The notes below the pieces were generated by a model. The model was not told the DNA's origin, did no database searches, and saw only the letters and a list, made by a program, of their open reading frames with translations. A DNA stretch of 28,128 bases, from assembly GCA_964598235.1 (NCBI GenBank), contig CAZRAY010000023.1, positions 1 through 28,128 on the forward strand, written 5' to 3'. A program made the position numbers and the translations under genes. How positions within the stretch are numbered: position 1 is the first letter of the stretch; each line of letters begins with the position of its first letter. Source of the stretch: UBA652 sp964598235. Its GTDB lineage: Bacteria > Pseudomonadota > Gammaproteobacteria > Nitrosococcales > Methylophagaceae. Below, in pieces: positions 24,535 through 28,128 of the stretch.

Positions 24535-24564
24535 TTGACATTGCCCCCCATCCTGATTTATAGT
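24535..24564 (+). promoter_or_regulatory. Strong sigma-70 promoter of hps1-hpi
   Basis: A perfect -35 TTGACA (24535-24540), an 18-base spacer with a run of C, and -10 TATAGT (24559-24564, five of six to consensus). The start of transcription should fall near 24571, giving a leader of about 50 bases before the hps1 ATG. It is the best promoter in the window and fits a very highly expressed assimilation enzyme. I see no operator palindrome overlapping it. Confidence 0.8.
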
Positions 24565-24620
24565 CGTCCAGTGGAAATCACAAATAAATTTAATAAACCT
24601 TAATTTTAGGAGCAGTAACA

Positions 24621-25262
24621 ATGGCTAAAGCACTTATTCAAATGGCGTTGGATTCACTAGATTTTGACGTAACAATGGGCCTTGCAGAGCAAGTGGCACC
24701 TTATGTTGATATTTTAGAAATCGGCACACCTTGCATCAAAGCAAATGGTGTTGAACTTGTTAAAGCATTAAATGCAGCGCACCCTAACAAATTGATCCTT
24801 GTTGATCTTAAAACGATGGATGCGGGCGAATACGAAGCAACACCTTTCTATGAAGCAGGTGGCGACATCGCAACAGTATTGGGCGCAGCAGATATGGCGA
24901 CAATCGGTGGCGTAATCAAAGCAGCAAACGCAAGCAATGCAGAAGCGCAAGTCGACCTTATCGGTGTTAACGATAAAGCGGGCGTTGCAGCAGCAGCCGC
25001 TAAAATGGGCGCACACATCATCGGTGTTCACACTGGTTTAGATGCACAAGCAGCGGGCCAAACACCTTTCGCTGATTTAAATACAATCGCTGGCCTAGGC
25101 TTAGATGTACGTATTTCAGTTGCGGGTGGTATCAACAAAGACACAATCCAAAGCACAGTGCAAGCTGGTGCAACGATTGTTGTTGTTGGTGCAGCTATCT
25201 ACGGTGCAGATTCTCCAGCTGATTCAGCTAAAGAATTACGTGCACTAGTTGACGCAGCTTAA
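24621..25262 (+). CDS. hps: 3-hexulose-6-phosphate synthase (copy 1)
   Basis: First enzyme of the ribulose monophosphate pathway: condenses formaldehyde with ribulose 5-phosphate to D-arabino-3-hexulose 6-phosphate. The 213-residue product is a complete TIM barrel of the OMP-decarboxylase suprafamily, with DILEIGTP (30-37), LVDLKTMDAG (60-69), GVHTGLDAQAAG and the phosphate-binding SVAGGINKDT and VVVGAAIYGA. The AGGAG ribosome binding site lies just upstream. The codon bias is extreme. It heads a unit with hpi behind a near-consensus promoter. A second copy lies at 27361-27996 with about 32 differences over about 208 aligned residues (my count by eye). Confidence 0.97.
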   Translation: MAKALIQMALDSLDFDVTMGLAEQVAPYVDILEIGTPCIKANGVELVKALNAAHPNKLILVDLKTMDAGEYEATPFYEAGGDIATVLGAADMATIGGVIKAANASNAEAQVDLIGVNDKAGVAAAAAKMGAHIIGVHTGLDAQAAGQTPFADLNTIAGLGLDVRISVAGGINKDTIQSTVQAGATIVVVGAAIYGADSPADSAKELRALVDAA

Positions 25263-25287
25263 GCTTTAAAAGAGATATATTCCTAAT

Positions 25288-25830
25288 ATGAATACGCATC
25301 AAAAATTAATTGTAGATAAACTCAGTAGCGTTCTAGATGGCGTTAACCCTTCGTATGATACGGATTTGGTTGCAATGTTAGACGAAGCAAAACGTGTTTT
25401 CATCACAGGCGCTGGTCGCTCTGGATTAGTCACACGTTTTTTCGGAATGAGATTGCTACATAGTGGTTATCAAACATTCATTGTTGGTGAAGTTGCAACA
25501 CCAAGTATCCAAGATGGCGATCTATTGATCATCATCTCCGGCTCTGGTGAAACAACGCAGCTCGTTTCTTTTGGCAATGTTGCTAAGAAAATGGGCGCAA
25601 AAGTAATGCTTATCTCAGCTAGCGGAAAATCAACTATTGGCGATTTAGCTGATGGTGTTTTCCAAATTGGCTCAGAAGGTGATTACAACCCTAAAACACC
25701 CGCAATGCCGATGGGCAGCGTGTTTGAGTTATCAACATTACTCTTCTTAGAAGCAACCGTCTCCTTCATTATGGAGAAGAAAGGGCTGAATGAAACAGGT
25801 ATGCGCGCTATTCACGCGAATATGGAATAA
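25288..25830 (+). CDS. hpi: 6-phospho-3-hexuloisomerase
   Basis: Second RuMP enzyme: isomerises hexulose 6-phosphate to fructose 6-phosphate. The 180-residue protein is a single SIS (sugar isomerase) domain with VFITGAGRSGLV (37-48), the phosphate-binding serines in ISGSGETTQL (83-92), and the C-terminal NETGMRAIHANME, which carries the conserved histidine H176. It follows hps1 by 25 bases with a modest purine-rich site (AAAAGAGA) upstream and ends directly before a strong terminator, so hps1-hpi can be a bicistronic transcript. Confidence 0.95.
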   Translation: MNTHQKLIVDKLSSVLDGVNPSYDTDLVAMLDEAKRVFITGAGRSGLVTRFFGMRLLHSGYQTFIVGEVATPSIQDGDLLIIISGSGETTQLVSFGNVAKKMGAKVMLISASGKSTIGDLADGVFQIGSEGDYNPKTPAMPMGSVFELSTLLFLEATVSFIMEKKGLNETGMRAIHANME

Positions 25831-25838
25831 TTTTCATC

Positions 25839-25872
25839 AAACGAGTGGTCAGTTTTTGGCCACTCGTTTTTT
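25839..25872 (+). terminator. Rho-independent terminator after hpi
   Basis: AAACGAGTGG (25839-25848) pairs perfectly with CCACTCGTTT (25860-25869), with an 11-base loop and a T run through 25872. It lies 8 bases after the hpi stop and ahead of the 59-codon gene. Confidence 0.9.
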
Positions 25873-25905
25873 AATTTACAATAATTTTGTAAGAGGTTTT
25901 AAACC

Positions 25906-26085
25906 ATGGGTCTATTTTCTTCAATCTTGGGCTTGTTCAAAGGCCTATGTGGTGGCTCAGATGCTGCCAGCTGTTCGGCAACTAGCTCAAACTCTGGAAT
26001 GACCAGTGTTGAACGCTATATCCAAAGCCAAAGTAGTGATGTACAACTCACTAGTGTAGAGCGTTATATCAGAAATAACAGCTAA
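25906..26085 (+). CDS. 59-residue protein with duplicated TSVERYI motif, unknown function
   Basis: I do not recognise this protein. It begins MGLFSSILGLFKGLCGG, a short amphipathic or hydrophobic helix that could lie on a membrane, with cysteines at 15 and 23, then a Ser/Ala-rich spacer. Residues 33-39 and 49-55 are the same seven residues, TSVERYI, 16 residues apart. The two DNA copies differ at four of seven codons, each time only at a synonymous third base, so selection has kept the peptide and the frame is real. An AAGAGG ribosome binding site lies 9 bases before the ATG. It sits between the hpi terminator and tal, inside the RuMP cluster, and may be a peptide that binds or localises a partner; that is inference. 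Confidence 0.75.
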   Translation: MGLFSSILGLFKGLCGGSDAASCSATSSNSGMTSVERYIQSQSSDVQLTSVERYIRNNS

Positions 26086-26102
26086 ACGCCCCACACAAAA
26101 CA

Positions 26103-26142
26103 GGCCAGATTTTACACAAACTGGCCGCCATCTAGTATGGCG
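26103..26142. repeat. Two small adjoining inverted repeats downstream of the 59-codon gene
   Basis: GGCCAG/CTGGCC (26103-26108, 26121-26126) and CGCCAT/ATGGCG (26126-26131, 26137-26142) lie side by side. Because they share base 26126 they cannot both form completely. No T run follows, so they are not a standard terminator. Confidence 0.45.
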
Positions 26143-26149
26143 TACGATA

Positions 26150-26197
26150 ACCGAAATAAATTCATCTCGCTTTTTGTCGGTTTGAATTTATTTCGGT
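26150..26197. repeat. Large palindrome upstream of tal
   Basis: Perfect 15-base arms ACCGAAATAAATTCA and TGAATTTATTTCGGT with an 18-base loop, about 78 bases before the tal ATG. It could be a stable RNA hairpin, an inefficient terminator for the 59-codon gene (TATTTTGCTTTT follows) or an operator. It is not obviously related to the palindrome upstream of hps2. Confidence 0.7.
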
Positions 26198-26274
26198 ATT
26201 TTGCTTTTAAAATGTTCTCCGCAAAATAACGTGCGCATTCGTAATTTAACTTACCATTTTAAGGAGCTATTAAC

Positions 26275-27258
26275 ATGGCAAACTTACTTGACCAACTAAA
26301 AGGCATGACCGTTGTCGTTGCCGACACAGGTAACATCGCAGCGATTGAGCAATTTACACCGCGTGATGCAACAACGAACCCTTCTTTGATTACAGCAGCA
26401 GCGCAAATGCCAGAATATCAAAGCATTGTAGATGACACACTTAAAGGTGCACGTGAAACTGCTGGTGCAGGCGCTGCAGCTTCTGAAGTTGTTACCTTAG
26501 CATTCGATCGCCTAGCGGTATCGTTTGGTTTAAAAATTCTTGAAATCGTTCCTCAACGTGTTTCAACTGAAGTAGATGCACGTTTATCTTATGATACCAA
26601 TGCAACTATCGCAAAAGGTCGTGACCTAATTGCACAATACGAAGCAGCGGGCGTATCTCGTGATCGTATTCTGATCAAAGTTGCAGCTACATGGGAAGGT
26701 ATCATGGCAGCTAAGGTACTTGAAGAAGAAGGTATCCACACAAATCTTACGTTAGTATTTGGTTTGCACCAAGCAATTGCGTGTGCTGAAAATGGTATTC
26801 AACTTATCTCACCATTTGTAGGTCGTATCCTTGACTGGTACAAAAAAGACTCTGGTCGTGATTCTTACCCTGCAGATGAAGATCCAGGTGTTGTCTCTGT
26901 TACTGAAATCTATAACTATTACAAAAAATTCGGTTATAACACTGAAGTAATGGGCGCAAGCTTCCGTAACTTAGGTGAAATCACTGAATTAGCCGGTGTT
27001 GATTTATTAACGATCTCTCCAAGCTTATTAGATGAATTGCAATCTACAGAAGGCACATTGCCACAAAAATTGTCAGCTGATAATGCCGCTTCAATGAATA
27101 TTGAGAAAATCAATATGGATGAAGTAACATTTAAAGCAATGCATGCGGCAGACCCAATGGCGACTGAAAAATTGGCTGAAGGTATTGATGGCTTTGCTAA
27201 AGCATTAGAAGTTTTAGAAACCCTGCTTGCAGACCGTTTGGCTACATTAGAAGCCTAA
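26275..27258 (+). CDS. tal: Transaldolase (TalB type)
   Basis: Transfers a dihydroxyacetone unit between sugar phosphates in the regeneration half of the RuMP cycle and in the pentose phosphate pathway. The 327-residue protein is a class I aldolase barrel. The Schiff-base lysine is K135 in RILIKVAATWEG, D17 lies in VVADTGN, the segment DATTNPSLI is at 31-39, and GRILDWYKKD follows further on. The length and motifs are those of the TalA/TalB subfamily. AAGGAG lies 9 bases before the ATG. Codon bias matches hps. The gene is flanked on both sides by gaps with large palindromes. Confidence 0.96.
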   Translation: MANLLDQLKGMTVVVADTGNIAAIEQFTPRDATTNPSLITAAAQMPEYQSIVDDTLKGARETAGAGAAASEVVTLAFDRLAVSFGLKILEIVPQRVSTEVDARLSYDTNATIAKGRDLIAQYEAAGVSRDRILIKVAATWEGIMAAKVLEEEGIHTNLTLVFGLHQAIACAENGIQLISPFVGRILDWYKKDSGRDSYPADEDPGVVSVTEIYNYYKKFGYNTEVMGASFRNLGEITELAGVDLLTISPSLLDELQSTEGTLPQKLSADNAASMNIEKINMDEVTFKAMHAADPMATEKLAEGIDGFAKALEVLETLLADRLATLEA

Positions 27259-27266
27259 ACAGAAAT

Positions 27267-27315
27267 ATGATATAGTACGCGTTCGCGTTTACGCGCTGAT
27301 GCGTACAAATATCAT
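27267..27315. repeat. Interrupted palindrome between tal and hps2
   Basis: ATGATAT (27267-27273) pairs with ATATCAT (27309-27315), and TACGC (27276-27280) with GCGTA (27301-27305), with short bulges between. The loop is rich in CGCG. No T run follows directly, so it is not a simple terminator; it may mark an mRNA processing or stability site between tal and hps2, or a weak terminator. Confidence 0.55.
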
Positions 27316-27360
27316 CAAACGTATTACAAATTTTATTAACTTTTTTTGAGGAATTCAAAA

Positions 27361-27996
27361 ATGGCACAAATTCAAATGGCTCTAGATTCACTAGACTTCG
27401 ACGCAACATTAGCATTAGCAGCACAAGTTGCAGAATATGTTGATATCTTAGAAATCGGTACTCCATGTATCAAGCATAACGGTCTTAAATTGGTTACTGC
27501 TTTAAAAGCAGCACACCCAGACAAAATCATCCTTGTTGACCTTAAAACAATGGACGCTGGTAACTACGAATCAACACCTTTCTTCGAAGCAGGTGGTTCA
27601 ATCACAACGGTATTGGGTGCAGCTGACATGGCTACAATCAATGGTGTTATCGAAGCAGCTAATGCTAACGGTGGCGAAGCACAAGTTGACCTTATCGGTG
27701 TTGAAGATAAAGCAGCAGTTGCGACTGAAGCAGCTAAAAATGGCGCACAAATCATCGGTGTTCACACTGGTCTTGACGCCCAAGCAGCAGGTCAAACACC
27801 TTTCGCTGACTTAGCAACAATCGCTGGTCTTGGCTTAGATGTTAAAATCTCAGTTGCTGGTGGTATCAATAAAGATACAATCCAAAGCACAGTACAAGCA
27901 GGCGCAGCTATCGTTGTAGTTGGCGCAGCTATCTACGGCGCAGATTCTCCAGCAGCTTCTGCTAAAGAATTGCGTGCATTGGTTGACGCTGCATAA
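27361..27996 (+). CDS. hps: 3-hexulose-6-phosphate synthase (copy 2)
   Basis: A second complete hexulose-6-phosphate synthase of 211 residues with the same barrel motifs as copy 1 (VDILEIGTPCIK, LVDLKTMDAG, GVHTGLDAQAAG, SVAGGINKDT). It is about 85 percent identical to copy 1 by eye; the last third is almost unchanged. Most differences are in surface-like positions early in the barrel. I start at the ATG giving MAQIQMAL, preceded by GAGGA with normal spacing, not at a TTG five codons upstream. It lies 102 bases after tal and ends at a strong terminator. Codon bias is extreme, which suggests that this copy too is highly expressed rather than decaying. Confidence 0.96.
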   Translation: MAQIQMALDSLDFDATLALAAQVAEYVDILEIGTPCIKHNGLKLVTALKAAHPDKIILVDLKTMDAGNYESTPFFEAGGSITTVLGAADMATINGVIEAANANGGEAQVDLIGVEDKAAVATEAAKNGAQIIGVHTGLDAQAAGQTPFADLATIAGLGLDVKISVAGGINKDTIQSTVQAGAAIVVVGAAIYGADSPAASAKELRALVDAA

Positions 27997-28032
27997 TTAA
28001 CACGCTTTTAAAGCAAGTTAAATAGCATATAG

Positions 28033-28067
28033 AAAGCGCGTATCCCGTAAGGGTTACGCGCTTTTTT
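28033..28067 (+). terminator. Rho-independent terminator after hps2
   Basis: AAAGCGCGTA (28033-28042) pairs with TACGCGCTTT (28055-28064), extended inside by CCC/GGG, and is followed by a T run. It closes the RuMP gene cluster. Confidence 0.92.
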
Positions 28068-28079
28068 ATTGCCTTATGC

Positions 28080-28128
28080 GTCGTCTTTTCCGCCATGGCT
28101 GCGTTAAAAAATACTTAGCCTGATTTCT
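28080..28128. repeat. Second copy (partial) of the rarA-lolA dispersed repeat
   Basis: Read on the complement, TATTTTTTAACGCAGCCATG with flanking bases strongly resembles 3771-3800 (TATTTTTAACGCTAGCATGG). The element may continue beyond the right edge. It lies just after the hps2 terminator, an intergenic site like the first copy. Confidence 0.4.

Noticed and set aside
26150..26197. The 15-bp palindrome as an ordinary intrinsic terminator.
   Set aside because: The stem is AT-rich, the loop is long and the following sequence has an interrupted T tract, so I list it as a repeat of unknown role.
27346..27360. A TTG start five codons upstream for hps2 (and similarly a TTG seven codons upstream for the M48 protease).
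   Set aside because: Both would place the Shine-Dalgarno sequence inside the coding region; the ATG starts fit the family N-termini.
1..28128. CRISPR arrays, insertion sequences, prophage genes, riboswitches of familiar type.
   Set aside because: I looked for regular direct repeats, transposase or integrase motifs and conserved riboswitch cores in the gaps and saw none.

Overview
The window looks like chromosomal DNA of a moderately AT-leaning gammaproteobacterium that grows on one-carbon compounds. The evidence is conserved gammaproteobacterial gene order (ftsK-lolA-rarA; nnr-tsaE-amidase-mutL), an orn gene, a Gram-negative porin, and a ribulose monophosphate (RuMP) formaldehyde-assimilation cluster with two hexulose-6-phosphate synthase genes. 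A Methylophaga-like methylotroph is my best guess, but it is an inference and no marker here fixes the genus.

Layout. 1-2195 (minus): serC-serA, two steps of serine synthesis; serA runs off the left edge. 2277-6862 (minus): rarA, lolA, ftsK, with a hairpin-rich dispersed repeat between rarA and lolA. 6993-7931 (plus): trxB, followed by a second dispersed repeat. 8047-10557: an MFS (LplT-like) transporter and an Ste24-type M48 protease that converge with abutting stop codons. 10628-11479 (plus): orn and a small AT-rich orphan gene. 11485-11555: a long inverted repeat that also supplies the 3' end of the next gene. 11538-14193 (minus): queG and an overlapping lipoprotein alkaline phosphatase gene. 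14234-20180 (plus): nnr, tsaE, an AmiB/C-type amidase, mutL, an exported protein with a possible split LysM domain, and a possible 23-residue membrane peptide. Then come a tRNA-Phe(GAA) gene with a strong promoter and a major porin with a clear terminator.

21972-27996 is the metabolic core. dhaL (plus) and dhaK (minus) face each other tail to tail, and a NagD-type HAD phosphatase overlaps dhaK by ATGA. Diverging from these, behind a near-consensus promoter, run hps1-hpi, an intrinsic terminator, an unannotated 59-codon small gene, a set of palindromes, tal, another palindrome and hps2, closed by a terminator. HPS and HPI fix formaldehyde onto ribulose 5-phosphate to give fructose 6-phosphate. 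Transaldolase helps regenerate the acceptor. The dihydroxyacetone kinase pair could return dihydroxyacetone to the triose phosphate pool.

The most interesting unexplained item is the 59-residue protein between hpi and tal. It carries a perfectly duplicated seven-residue motif whose two DNA copies differ only at synonymous third positions. Other items of note are the split-orientation dhaL/dhaK pair, three different dispersed inverted-repeat families (one inside the end of a coding region), and palindromes in both intergenic gaps flanking tal. No gene-free stretch exceeds 300 bases. I saw no CRISPR array, insertion sequence, prophage or rRNA.
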